From Sphaerisporangium perillae (GTDB lineage: Bacteria > Actinomycetota > Actinomycetes > Streptosporangiales > Streptosporangiaceae), in contig NZ_JALLPO010000017.1 of assembly GCF_023276435.1 (NCBI RefSeq), positions 62,001 to 126,000 on the forward strand: a stretch of 64,000 bases of DNA, written 5' to 3'. Below are positions 39,650 to 48,540 of the stretch, piece after piece. The notes under the pieces are model-generated. The model worked only from the letters and a program-made list of their open reading frames with translations. It made no database searches and was not told the DNA's origin. Position 1 is the stretch's first letter. Every line of letters starts with the position of its first letter. Both the position numbers and the translations under genes were made by a program.

Positions 39650-40306
39650 TCACTGGCCGCTGGCGGGATCCTGCTGACCGGCGGCGGGGTCCTGGAGCTG
39701 GCCGGCCGGCGCCGCCTGCTCCGCGGGCTTGCCGAAGCGCGCCTCGTCGATGAGGCCCTGCTGGGAGTCCCAGGTGCCGTAGCGGTGGGAGACCTTGATG
39801 GGGATGGTGTCCATCTGCCCGAACAGCTTCGCCTGCGCGGCCTGGACGGAGTTCTGGTCGGCGAGGTTGGCGCCGAACCGCTCCAGGCTCTTCTGGTAGA
39901 TCACGGCGGCGCGGATCCACCGGCGGGTCTCCGACGGCGGGACGCCCTGGCCGAGCGAGGCCGGGCCGATCTTCTCGATGCCGCCCTGCTCGGTGATGAA
40001 CTTGTCCACGTCGCCCTCGGTGACGGTGAGGCCGTTGCGCTGGGCGAGCTGCTCGAACTGGCGGAAAGTGATCAGCTGGAGCAGCACGGCGCGCGGGATG
40101 GACGGCATCTTGAGCGCTGCCTCGGAGATCTTGGCTTGCTTCAGCGCGGCCTGGTACTCGCGCACCTCGGTGTTCAGCTGGCCGGAGCTGATGCGGTCGC
40201 CGCCGACGGTGGCCGCCGTGCCGACCTGCACGGGCGAGGAACAGGCGGTCAGCGCGACACCGGCGGCCACCGTGGCCAGGAGCACGCGCACACGATTCGA
40301 CTTCAC
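39650..40306 (-). CDS. SurA-N-like secreted lipoprotein, putative chaperone
   Basis: The protein has 218 residues from GTG 40306, which has GAAGGGA six bases upstream. The lipobox LTAC gives lipid anchor Cys22. Residues 30-160 resemble the SurA N-terminal chaperone domain (FRQFEQLAQRNGLTVTEGDVDKFI). No parvulin PPIase domain is present. The tail is a Gln/Ala/Pro/Gly repeat. It likely binds unfolded proteins outside the membrane. The position between mfd and mazG is conserved in actinomycetes. An ATG at 40321 in frame is an alternative start. Confidence 0.85.
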   Translation of the reverse strand: MKSNRVRVLLATVAAGVALTACSSPVQVGTAATVGGDRISSGQLNTEVREYQAALKQAKISEAALKMPSIPRAVLLQLITFRQFEQLAQRNGLTVTEGDVDKFITEQGGIEKIGPASLGQGVPPSETRRWIRAAVIYQKSLERFGANLADQNSVQAAQAKLFGQMDTIPIKVSHRYGTWDSQQGLIDEARFGKPAEQAAPAGQLQDPAAGQQDPASGQ

Positions 40307-40436
40307 TAGCGGTCCCTTCAACAGACGCGGGCTACTCTACTCAAACCGCGCGCCGGTCCGGTCATCGAGCCACGCCCTGGCGAAGACCGCCGCCGCGCCC
40401 CTCGCCAGCCGAGCGCGGCGAGGCCAAAAAGTACGG

Positions 40437-43400
40437 TCATCGCGCGCCCGCCGCCCGGGCGGGCTCGAGGAACATGGCCTCGACGAGGTCGGTGCACCAC
40501 TTCAGCAGGTCGAGGTCGCGCAGCGGCTGCCCGCCGAGCGGCCTGGTCTTCGGCACCGGCACCAGCAGCGACCCGGCGGCCACCTTGTAGATCGCCTTGG
40601 GGTACAGCCGGTCCAGGCGCACCTGCTGCGACTCCCTCAGCGACACCGGGGCGAACCTGATGTGCTGGCCCTGCAGGGCGACGTCGGTCAGCCCGGCCTT
40701 GCGCGCGTGGACGCGGAACCGCGCCACCTCCAGCAGGTTGTCGACCTCCTGCGGCGGGCGGCCGTACCGGTCGACGAGCTCCTCCCTGACGGCCACGATG
40801 TCGGCCCCGTCGCCCACCGCGGCGATGCGCTTGTACGCCTCGAGGCGCAGCCGCTCGGAGGTGACGTAGTCGTGCGGGACGTGCGCGTTGATCGGAAGCT
40901 CGACCTTGACGTCGGCGCGCCCCTCGACGACCTCCTCGCCCGCCAGCTTGGCCTTCTGCTCCTGCACCGCCTCGGCCATCATCCGGACGTACAGGTCGAA
41001 CCCGACGCCGGCGATGTGGCCGGACTGCTCGGCGCCGAGGATGTTGCCGGCGCCGCGGATCTCCAGGTCCTTCATGGCGACGTACATGCCGGCGCCCATC
41101 TCGGTGTGCTGGGCGATGGTCGCCAGGCGCTCGTGGGCCGTCTCGGTGAGCGGCGCCTCCGGCGGGTACAGGAAGTAGGCGTAGCCGCGCTCGCGGCCCC
41201 GGCCGACCCGGCCGCGCAGCTGGTGGAGCTGCGAGAGGCCGTAGTTGTCCGCGCGGTCGACGATCAGGGTGTTGGCGTTCGGGATGTCCAGCCCGGACTC
41301 GACGATCGTGGTGCTGACCAGCACGTCGAACTCGCGCTCCCAGAACCCGACCATGATCTTCTCGAGCTGCTGCTCGTTCATCTGGCCGTGGGCGACGGCC
41401 ACCCGCGCCTCCGGCACCAGCTCGCGCAGGCGCGCGGCCACCTTGTTGATCGAGGAGACCCGGTTGTGCACGAAGAACACCTGGCCGTCGCGCATCAGCT
41501 CGCGCCGCACGGCCGCCGCGATCTGCTTCTCGTCGTAGGGGCCGACGAAGGTCAGGATCGGGTGCCGCTCCTCGGGAGGAGTGAGGATGGTGGACATCTC
41601 GCGGATGCCGGTGAGGCCCATCTCCAGCGTGCGCGGGATGGGCGTCGCCGACATGGCGAGCACGTCCACCTGCGTGCGCATGTGCTTCATGGCCTCCTTG
41701 TGCTCGACGCCGAAGCGCTGTTCCTCGTCGACGATGATGAGGCCGAGGTCCTTGAAGCGGACGTCCGGGTTGAGCAGCCGGTGGGTGCCGATCACGATGT
41801 CGGCGCTGCCGTCCTTCAGCCCCTCGAGGGTCGCCCGCACCTCGGCGTCGCTCTGGAACCGCGACACCGGCTTCACCACCACCGGGAAGCTCGCGAACCG
41901 CTCGCCGAACGTCGACAGGTGCTGCTGGACCAGCAGAGTGGTGGGCACGAGCACGGCCACCTGCTTGCCGTCCTGCACGGCCTTGAACGCGGCCCGCACG
42001 GCGATCTCGGTCTTGCCGTATCCGACGTCGCCGCAGATCAGGCGGTCCATCGGCACCTCGCGCTCCATGTCGCGCTTGACCTCGTCGATCGCCTCGAGCT
42101 GGTCGCCGGTCTCGGCGTAGGGGAAGGCGTCCTCCATCTCGCGCTGCCAGGGGCTGTCGGCGGCGAAGGCGTGGCCGGGCGAGGCCATGCGGGCGCTGTA
42201 CAGGCGGATCAGCTCGCCCGCGATCTCCTTGACGGCCTTCTTCGCGCGGGACTTGGCCTTGGCCCAGTCGGCGCCGCCCATGCGGTTGAGCGTCGGCGCC
42301 TCCCCGCCGACGTACCGGGTGACCTCGTCGAGCTGGTCGGTCGGCACGTACAGCCGGTCGCCCTTGGCGTACTCGATCACCAGGTACTCGCGGGTGGCGC
42401 CCTGCACCGACCGCTGGACCATCTCGACGTACCGCCCGACGCCGTGCTGGCCGTGCACGACGTAGTCGCCGACCTTGAGCTGGAGCGGGTCGACCATGTT
42501 GCGGCGCCGCGACGGCAGCCGCCGCATGTCCTTGGTGGAGGCCTTCTGCCCGACCAGGTCGAGGTGGGTCAGGACGGCCACCGCGGCGTTGACGAAGCCG
42601 TGCTCGACACGGCCGGTGGTGACGTTGACGACGTCCTTGCCGGGGGCGGTCTCCAGGCCGGGCACCAGCCTGGCGGCGACGTCCACGCCCTTGAGCAGCT
42701 CCACGATGCGCTCGGCAGGGCCGTGGCCCTCGCTGAGCAGCACGACCGCGCGCCCCTCGCCGAGCCACCCCTTGATGTCGCCGAGCGCGCGCTGGGTGTC
42801 GCCGCGGTAGGACTCCGCCTCGTGGGCCGACAGCTCGATGGTCTCGGCGCTCTCGCCGTACAGGTCGTCGGGGACGGCCGGTGGCGTGGTCGCGGCGGCC
42901 CCGTCGCCGGTCTGGCCGGTGGCCGCGAACGGCGCGATGGTCCACCACGGCTGGCCCAGCTCGCGCGCGTGGTGGCGCACCTCCTCGAGGCCGCGGAACG
43001 CGGCGGCGCCCAGGTCGATCGGGGCCTCGCCGCCGGCGGCGGCGTTGATCCACGACGCCTCCAGGAACTCCTGGCTGGTGCGGACCAGCTCGGCCGCGCG
43101 GCCGCGGATGCGCTCGGGGTCGCACACGAACACCGAAGCGCGGGCGGGAAGGTGGTCGAGCAGCAGGTCCATGCCGTCGACGAGCACGGGCGCGAACGCC
43201 TCCATGCCCTCGACCGGGATGCCGTCGGAGAGCTGGTCGAGGATGTCCTTGAGCGCGGGATGCCGGTCGGCGAGCTCCTTGGCCCGCGCGCGCACCTCGT
43301 CGGTGAGGAGCAGCTCCCGGCACGGCGCCGCGAACAGGCCGCCCTCGGCGACCTCCAGCGAGCGCTGGTCGGCGACCTTGAACCAGCGGATCTCCTCGAT

Positions 43401-44009
43401 CGTGTCGCCCCAGAACTCCAGGCGCAGAGGGTGCTCCTCGGTGGGCGGGAACACGTCCAGCAGGCCGCCGCGCACGGCCACCTCGCCGCGCTTCTCCACC
43501 ATGTCGACCCGGTGGTAGCCGTTCGCCACCAGGTGCCGCACCACGTCGTCCAGGTCGGCGTCGTCGCCCGAGCGCAGCCGTACCGGCGAGAGATCGCCGA
43601 GCCCCGTCACCAGCGGCTGCAGCACCGCGCGGACCGGGGCGACCACGACCTCCAGCGGGCCCGCGGCGGCGTCGCCGGGGACGGGGTGGGCGAGCCTGCG
43701 CAGCACGGCGAGGCGCTGGCCCACCGTGTCGCTGCGCGGCGACAGCCGCTCGTGGGGCAGGGTCTCCCAGGCGGGGAAGACAGCGACGGCGTGCTCTCCG
43801 ACCAGGCCGGTGAGCGCGGCGGCGAGGTCCTCCGCCTCGCGCCCCGTCGCGGTGACGGCGAGCACGGGACGCCGGCGCGCGAGAGCGGCCACGGCGAACG
43901 GCCGCAGCGCGGGCGGCGCGACCAGGTTGACGTCCTCACCCGCGCGTTCCAGGGCCCCGGCCAGCTGCGGATCGGCGACGACAAGGTCGAGCAGTCCGGA
44001 AAGACTCAT
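40437..44009 (-). CDS. mfd: Transcription-repair coupling factor
   Basis: The protein has 1190 residues, the normal length. Order: UvrB-like domains that bind UvrA, an RNA-polymerase-interacting CarD-like domain near residue 508 (LKVGDYVVHGQHGVGRYVEM), RecG-type helicase motor (Walker A GDVGYGKT near 660, DEEQRFGV near 758, GRVGRGRERGYAYF) and the C-terminal TRCF domain. It removes RNA polymerase stalled at lesions and recruits UvrA. ATG 44009 begins MSLSGLLDLVV, the usual N terminus. Confidence 0.97.
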   Translation of the reverse strand: MSLSGLLDLVVADPQLAGALERAGEDVNLVAPPALRPFAVAALARRRPVLAVTATGREAEDLAAALTGLVGEHAVAVFPAWETLPHERLSPRSDTVGQRLAVLRRLAHPVPGDAAAGPLEVVVAPVRAVLQPLVTGLGDLSPVRLRSGDDADLDDVVRHLVANGYHRVDMVEKRGEVAVRGGLLDVFPPTEEHPLRLEFWGDTIEEIRWFKVADQRSLEVAEGGLFAAPCRELLLTDEVRARAKELADRHPALKDILDQLSDGIPVEGMEAFAPVLVDGMDLLLDHLPARASVFVCDPERIRGRAAELVRTSQEFLEASWINAAAGGEAPIDLGAAAFRGLEEVRHHARELGQPWWTIAPFAATGQTGDGAAATTPPAVPDDLYGESAETIELSAHEAESYRGDTQRALGDIKGWLGEGRAVVLLSEGHGPAERIVELLKGVDVAARLVPGLETAPGKDVVNVTTGRVEHGFVNAAVAVLTHLDLVGQKASTKDMRRLPSRRRNMVDPLQLKVGDYVVHGQHGVGRYVEMVQRSVQGATREYLVIEYAKGDRLYVPTDQLDEVTRYVGGEAPTLNRMGGADWAKAKSRAKKAVKEIAGELIRLYSARMASPGHAFAADSPWQREMEDAFPYAETGDQLEAIDEVKRDMEREVPMDRLICGDVGYGKTEIAVRAAFKAVQDGKQVAVLVPTTLLVQQHLSTFGERFASFPVVVKPVSRFQSDAEVRATLEGLKDGSADIVIGTHRLLNPDVRFKDLGLIIVDEEQRFGVEHKEAMKHMRTQVDVLAMSATPIPRTLEMGLTGIREMSTILTPPEERHPILTFVGPYDEKQIAAAVRRELMRDGQVFFVHNRVSSINKVAARLRELVPEARVAVAHGQMNEQQLEKIMVGFWEREFDVLVSTTIVESGLDIPNANTLIVDRADNYGLSQLHQLRGRVGRGRERGYAYFLYPPEAPLTETAHERLATIAQHTEMGAGMYVAMKDLEIRGAGNILGAEQSGHIAGVGFDLYVRMMAEAVQEQKAKLAGEEVVEGRADVKVELPINAHVPHDYVTSERLRLEAYKRIAAVGDGADIVAVREELVDRYGRPPQEVDNLLEVARFRVHARKAGLTDVALQGQHIRFAPVSLRESQQVRLDRLYPKAIYKVAAGSLLVPVPKTRPLGGQPLRDLDLLKWCTDLVEAMFLEPARAAGAR

Positions 44010-44379
44010 TAGAAATGCCCCCACATGGTGATGCTCGCCTTCTCGTTCGCCTCGCGGACGGCCTGCTCGGCTCTGTGAACGTTCCACGTGGCGCCCCACC
44101 GCCGCGCGTACCGGCGTACGGCCTTGCCCATCGCACAACATGACTGCACACGCCTGGACGCGGCTGTACACGGCGACACGCGCGACCCCGGTTCGTTGGA
44201 GGACCGGGGTTACCCCAAGGCTACTTCCCCCTCGGCACCACCATGCCGAGAACCACCCGTCCATCCGATCAGACCTGACTTGTCATGGAACGCGATCCCG
44301 GCGCTCGCCGATAGCGGCGGGCCTCCTCCCGCGAGAGGCGGCCCTTTCGTAAGGTGAATCCATTACAGAAGGAGTCACG
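44010..44379. other. Gene-free spacer between mfd and the methyltransferase gene
   Basis: This 370-base divergent spacer should carry the promoters of mfd and the methyltransferase gene. I see no RNA gene, no long inverted repeat and no convincing short open frame in it. Confidence 0.5.
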
Positions 44380-45129
44380 ATGACTACCCTGAGTCACATG
44401 TCAGAGGTTCGATGGTGGCCGGAGACCCATGGCGACGTGTTCTGCCACCGCATCAGGGAGCTCTGGACCGAGCAGCTCGGCCGGCGGCTGGACATCCTGA
44501 TCGCCGGATGCGGGCGTGGTCACACCGTCGACCTCGAGCGCATCGAGACCAGGGTCATGGGCATCGACGAGGACCTGCCGGTGCTGCGCGCCGCGATCGG
44601 GCGCCGCGCCGACCTCGACGCGCGCTTCCTCGGCGACCTGCGGGACGCGCCCCTGCTGCCCCGCACCTTCGACGTCGTGCACGCCGCCTTCCTGCTGGAG
44701 CGGGTGCGCAACGCCGAGCTGGTGCTCGACCGCATGGTCAACGCCCTCCGCCCCGGCGGTCTGCTGCTCATCAGGATGCGCGACCGCACGACGGCCTACG
44801 GCTTCTGCGACCGGCTGGCGCCGTGGTGGCTGCGCCGGCTCCTGTGGTCGCGGCTCGCCCCGGCGGGCGCCGTCGGGCCGCTCCCGGCCGTCTACGAGCA
44901 GGTGGCCTCCCGCGAGGGCATCCACTCCTACTGCCTGATGCGCGGGCTGATGATCGCCGAAGACTATTCGGGGTCGTCCGGTCCGGCGCTGCGCGGCCCG
45001 CACGCCAAGCTCGTACGGTTCGTGTGCCGGATCACTCAGAGGCTGTCGGGCGACCGGCTGCCCGCCGGCCGGGACGAGATCACCCTGGTCATCCGCAAGC
45101 CGCAGAACCACTTCGCCCGCCTGATCTGA
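44380..45129 (+). CDS. Class I SAM-dependent methyltransferase
   Basis: The protein has 249 residues. Motif I is DILIAGCGRGHTVDL (about 38-52), the acidic residue of motif II is GIDEDLPVLRAA, and motif IV is FDVVHAAFLLERV. The second half has no membrane segments but is basic, and the last part is unlike common methyltransferases, so the substrate cannot be assigned. GAAGGAG lies five bases before the ATG. It stands alone between mfd and the sigma-factor region. Confidence 0.85.
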   Translation: MTTLSHMSEVRWWPETHGDVFCHRIRELWTEQLGRRLDILIAGCGRGHTVDLERIETRVMGIDEDLPVLRAAIGRRADLDARFLGDLRDAPLLPRTFDVVHAAFLLERVRNAELVLDRMVNALRPGGLLLIRMRDRTTAYGFCDRLAPWWLRRLLWSRLAPAGAVGPLPAVYEQVASREGIHSYCLMRGLMIAEDYSGSSGPALRGPHAKLVRFVCRITQRLSGDRLPAGRDEITLVIRKPQNHFARLI

Positions 45130-45135
45130 CCGCGG

Positions 45136-45185
45136 CGCCCGCCGCGCCCGGCCGACCCGATCGCGGCGAACGGCGCGGGCGGGCG
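45136..45185. terminator. GC-rich hairpin between convergent genes
   Basis: CGCCCGCCGCGCC (45136-45148) pairs with GGCGCGGGCGGGCG (45172-45185) with one bulge. It lies between the stop codons of the methyltransferase and beta-propeller genes, so it could end transcription from both directions. Confidence 0.55.
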
Positions 45186-45234
45186 ATGTGGGCGGCATGC
45201 GCGCCGCGCGCCGCCCGGCCTCGGCGTCCGGATC

Positions 45235-46608
45235 TCAGCGGCGGGTCAGCAGGTAATGCCAGCTTCCCGGCCGCTGGCTGTCCCGCATCTCGCCCGAGAG
45301 CCGCACGCTCTTAGTGCCGTCGACGGTGACCAGCGCGAGGTAGGCGTCGAACTCGTCCTTGCAGGTGCCCATGCACTCCAGCGCGATCAGATGGTCGTCG
45401 TCCGCCCAGGCCACGAGCTGGAGCATCCGCTGCCTGCCGACGACCTTTCCGGTGGCGACCTCCCTGACGGCCGTCTCCGGACCTCTGGGCACCTGCTCCG
45501 TGAGCTTCTTCATCTCCTCCGCCGTGTAGACCTTCCCTTGGTCGATGGTCGGGGCGGCGTCGTCGGCGTACAACGCGCCGTTCGGGGAGACGCCCGCCCG
45601 CTCCTGCGGCTCGAGCAGCCCCTTGGGCACGTCCTGCCGCCGGCCCTCCAGGTCGTAGAACAGCCTGTTCGGCTGGTCCTTGTCCCCCGCCAACCGGTTG
45701 GATTCCCAGATCAACCCGTCAGCGGACCAGTAGAACCGGCCTGCCGGCATCGCCAGATGGCCGATGTCGCTCTTCTGTACGGGCACGGTGTGGAACGACG
45801 CCCGCCCCGACGCCACGTCGACGATCTGGAAGCCGGTGCGCCCGGGATCCGGATCGCTCCAGCTGTTCCCGTCGGCGGAGACGTTGACGCGGATCGTCGG
45901 GTCCCGCTCATAGGCCGTGGCGAGCAGCTTGGTGCCATCGGGAGACCAGGAGACGTCGGCCACCGGGTGGTCGAGGTCGATCCATCTGACCTCGCGGGTG
46001 GTCATGTCCAGCACGCCGATCCGGCGGGCGGGCAGGTCGCGCTCCAGCACGGCCGCGAGCTTCATGCCGGGGGCCACGTCGAGCGCCGCCCAGCCGGTCT
46101 CCTCGTAGGTGCCCGTTCCGGGGTTGTAGAGGAACCACCTGTCATGGCGGCGGTCGCTCTTCTTCCCGATCTTCTCCTGCTCCCAGATGTAGTACGCCGG
46201 GACCGCCACCTTCCCGGCCGCGATCAGCTTGCCGGGCGGGGAGTTCGCGGTGTCGGTGCTTATCGCGAGCGACTCCGGCAGCGCGCCGGGCTTCACGGGG
46301 GTCGGCGCCGCGACCGGCTCCCCCGACGGGCCCTCCTCGGGAGGCTGGGTCGCGAACTTCAGGGCAGGATCGGCAGACGCGGAGCCCTCGGCGACGGCCA
46401 GGCGGTGCCCGGTGCCCTCTCCGGACAGGACCTTCGGCACGAGCATCCCCACGGCGACCACGGCGGCCGTCGCCCCGGCGGCGAGCGCCACCGTGTTGAC
46501 GCGGAACCGGGCACGCCTCCGCAGCGCCCGGTCGGCCAGGCCCTCGGGGACCCGGGCCTCCTTCGACCATTCCCGGAAGGTCTCCGGCAGCAGGGATTCC
46601 GGCGTCAT
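45235..46608 (-). CDS. Membrane-anchored beta-propeller protein, possible anti-sigma factor
   Basis: The protein has 457 residues: a 38-residue cytoplasmic N terminus (FREWSKEARVPEGLADRALR), one membrane helix (39-58), and a large extracytoplasmic part with WD40/TolB-like blades (VADVSWSPDGTKLLATAYE, YWSADGLIWESNRL, EVATGKVVGRQRMLQLVAW). Its start overlaps the stop of the upstream sigma gene by four bases, the usual sigma/anti-sigma arrangement. The N terminus is too short for a normal zinc anti-sigma domain, so anti-sigma activity is inferred from context only. It could instead be a target of the sigma factor. Confidence 0.78.
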   Translation of the reverse strand: MTPESLLPETFREWSKEARVPEGLADRALRRRARFRVNTVALAAGATAAVVAVGMLVPKVLSGEGTGHRLAVAEGSASADPALKFATQPPEEGPSGEPVAAPTPVKPGALPESLAISTDTANSPPGKLIAAGKVAVPAYYIWEQEKIGKKSDRRHDRWFLYNPGTGTYEETGWAALDVAPGMKLAAVLERDLPARRIGVLDMTTREVRWIDLDHPVADVSWSPDGTKLLATAYERDPTIRVNVSADGNSWSDPDPGRTGFQIVDVASGRASFHTVPVQKSDIGHLAMPAGRFYWSADGLIWESNRLAGDKDQPNRLFYDLEGRRQDVPKGLLEPQERAGVSPNGALYADDAAPTIDQGKVYTAEEMKKLTEQVPRGPETAVREVATGKVVGRQRMLQLVAWADDDHLIALECMGTCKDEFDAYLALVTVDGTKSVRLSGEMRDSQRPGSWHYLLTRR

Positions 46609-47135
46609 GACGTGACCTCCTTGAGCGAGTGGTGTGGCGTGCGGAGATCGGCCAGCTCCGGCGCGGCCGAGCGCAGCCGGGCGATCGAGCGGTGGGCGGT
46701 GCTGCGCACCGTCCCGATCGAGCAGCCCATGATCTCGGCCACCTGCGCCTCCGGCAGGTCCTCGAAGTAGCGGAGCACGAGCACGGCTCGCTGCCGCGCG
46801 GTCAGCCGGGCCAGCGCGTGGCGCAGGATGAGCTTGGTGTCCGCCGCATGCGTGCCGTCCGGGCCGGGCACGTCGGGGGTGTCCGCGACCACGGTCTCCC
46901 GCCGCCGCGACGCCAGCCGCCACCAGCTCACCTGCTGGCGGTACATGGCTCGCCGGACATACGGCTCGGGGTCCTCGATGCGGCTCCACCGGGCGGCGGC
47001 CCGTGCCAGGACGGTCTGCAGGAGATCCTCGGCGGCGTGCTGGTCGCCACCGGTCAGCAGGAAGCCCAGCCTCATCAGCGCCGGCGAGCGCGCAGACACG
47101 AACTCGCGGAAACGTCGCTCCTCGGCAACGTCCAC
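46605..47135 (-). CDS. SigE-family ECF RNA polymerase sigma factor
   Basis: The protein has 176 residues: sigma region 2 (FREFVSARSPALMRLGFLLT, then AEDLLQTVLARAAARW) and region 4 (LTARQRAVLVLRYFEDLPEAQVAEIMG, then SIGTVRSTAHRSIARL). The sequence is that of the actinobacterial SigE family, not of the RpoE-type with zinc anti-sigma partners. GTG 47135 has GGAGG five bases upstream. It is divergent from the APS kinase gene and coupled to the beta-propeller gene downstream. Targets may include the neighbouring envelope genes. Confidence 0.9.
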   Translation of the reverse strand: MDVAEERRFREFVSARSPALMRLGFLLTGGDQHAAEDLLQTVLARAAARWSRIEDPEPYVRRAMYRQQVSWWRLASRRRETVVADTPDVPGPDGTHAADTKLILRHALARLTARQRAVLVLRYFEDLPEAQVAEIMGCSIGTVRSTAHRSIARLRSAAPELADLRTPHHSLKEVTS

Positions 47136-47277
47136 GATCACCTCCAGAAGTCGATGTCGGCCTTTATGACGCCATCCGCCCGCCCCGGCTATGCCTGCGG
47201 TGCCCGCCACCCCGCCGGACCGGTGCCGCCATCCCGCCGGACGTCAATATCCTGTCCCGGTGGGAAACGTGGAGCAG

Positions 47278-48519
47278 ATGACGGCCAACCCTGACCGGAC
47301 CCTCGAGTGGGTGCCCGACGCGCGCGAGCTCGCCGACCTGGAGCTGCTGCTCTCCGGCGCCTTCGCCCCCCTCACGGGCTTCCTCGGGTCGGCCGACGTC
47401 GCCTCGGTCACCGAGAACGGGCGGCTGGCCGACGGCACGCCCTGGCCCGACCCGGTCACCCTCATGGTGCCGCACGACCATCCCGTCTCCGCCGGGCAGG
47501 AGCTCACGCTGCGCGACCCCGAAGGCGCCGCGGTCGCCGTCATGAGCGTGACCGAGCGCACGGCCGACGGCCTGGTCGCCGGTCCGGTGAAGTCCCTGGG
47601 CGCCCCTGAACACGGCCCCTTCGCGCGGCTGCGGCGCCCACCGGCGGAGGTCCGCGCCGAGCTGGGCGAGCGTCCCGTCCTGGCCGTCACGATGCGCGGG
47701 CCGCTGGACGACCTGGACGAGATCACCGCCACGGCCCGCGAGCTGGACGCGGTGATCCTGCTGCTCCCCCTGGCCTTCGGCGAGGGCGGCCCCGCCGTCG
47801 TGCGGGCGGCGCTCAAGGCGCGGGACAGGCTGCCGGCCGGCACCTCCGTCGCCGTGGTGCCGCTCGCTCCCCGCGAGCCCGAGATCGACCTGGAGCTGCG
47901 CGAGCACGTCGCCACGGCCTACGGCGCCGAGGAGCACCTCGCCGGGCCCGAGCCGGTCACGCTCCCCGGGCCGCCGCACCGGCGCGGCCTGGTGGTCTTC
48001 TTCACCGGCCTGTCAGGGTCGGGCAAGTCCACGATCGCCCGCGGCCTGCACGACGCGCTGCTCGAGCGCGGCACCCGCACGGTGACCTACCTGGACGGCG
48101 ACGTGGTGCGGCGGCTGCTCTCGGCCGGGCTCACGTTCTCGAAGCAAGATCGCGATCTGAACATCCGCAGGATCGGGTTCGTCGCGGCCGAGGTCGCCCG
48201 GCACGGCGGGCTGGCCATCTGCGCCCCCATCGCCCCGTACGCGGCGACGCGCGACGAGGTGCGCCACATGGTCGAAGGGGTGGGGGCCGACTTCGTGCTG
48301 GTCCATGTGGCCACGCCGCTCGCCGAGTGCGAGCGGCGCGACCGCAAGGGGCTGTACGCCAAGGCGCGGGCCGGGCTGATCCCGGAGTTCACCGGCGTCT
48401 CCGACCCCTACGAGGAGCCCGACGACGCCGACCTGACCCTGGACACCACCGGCATGCCGGTCGACCGCGCCGTCGAGCGCGTGCTCGACGTGATCACCGC
48501 CGGCGGCTGGATCCGCTGA
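47278..48519 (+). CDS. cysC: APS kinase fused to a degenerate ATP-sulfurylase-like domain
   Basis: The protein has 413 residues. Residues 1-225 align with ATP sulfurylase (LLLSGAFAPLTGFLG, PWPDPVTLMVP), but the catalytic QTRNPLH and HNGH-type motifs are absent, so this half is probably inactive. Residues 236-413 are a complete APS kinase: P-loop GLSGSGKS (244-251), DGDVVRRLL, FSKQDRDLNIRRIGFVA and GLYAKARAGLIPEFTGV. It makes PAPS, the sulfate donor for sulfotransferases, three of which are encoded within 14 kb. No cysD, cysN or cysH is nearby. A GTG at 47260 is an alternative start. Confidence 0.9.
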   Translation: MTANPDRTLEWVPDARELADLELLLSGAFAPLTGFLGSADVASVTENGRLADGTPWPDPVTLMVPHDHPVSAGQELTLRDPEGAAVAVMSVTERTADGLVAGPVKSLGAPEHGPFARLRRPPAEVRAELGERPVLAVTMRGPLDDLDEITATARELDAVILLLPLAFGEGGPAVVRAALKARDRLPAGTSVAVVPLAPREPEIDLELREHVATAYGAEEHLAGPEPVTLPGPPHRRGLVVFFTGLSGSGKSTIARGLHDALLERGTRTVTYLDGDVVRRLLSAGLTFSKQDRDLNIRRIGFVAAEVARHGGLAICAPIAPYAATRDEVRHMVEGVGADFVLVHVATPLAECERRDRKGLYAKARAGLIPEFTGVSDPYEEPDDADLTLDTTGMPVDRAVERVLDVITAGGWIR

Positions 48520-48540
48520 CCACTGGATGGCCTCGGCGCG

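Noticed and set aside
39978-44012. A 1344-codon open frame on the plus strand opposite mfd
   Set aside because: Its translation is His/Gly/Val/Leu/Asp-rich and low in complexity. The minus-strand frame is a full-length Mfd with all motifs. Long antisense open frames are usual at this GC content.
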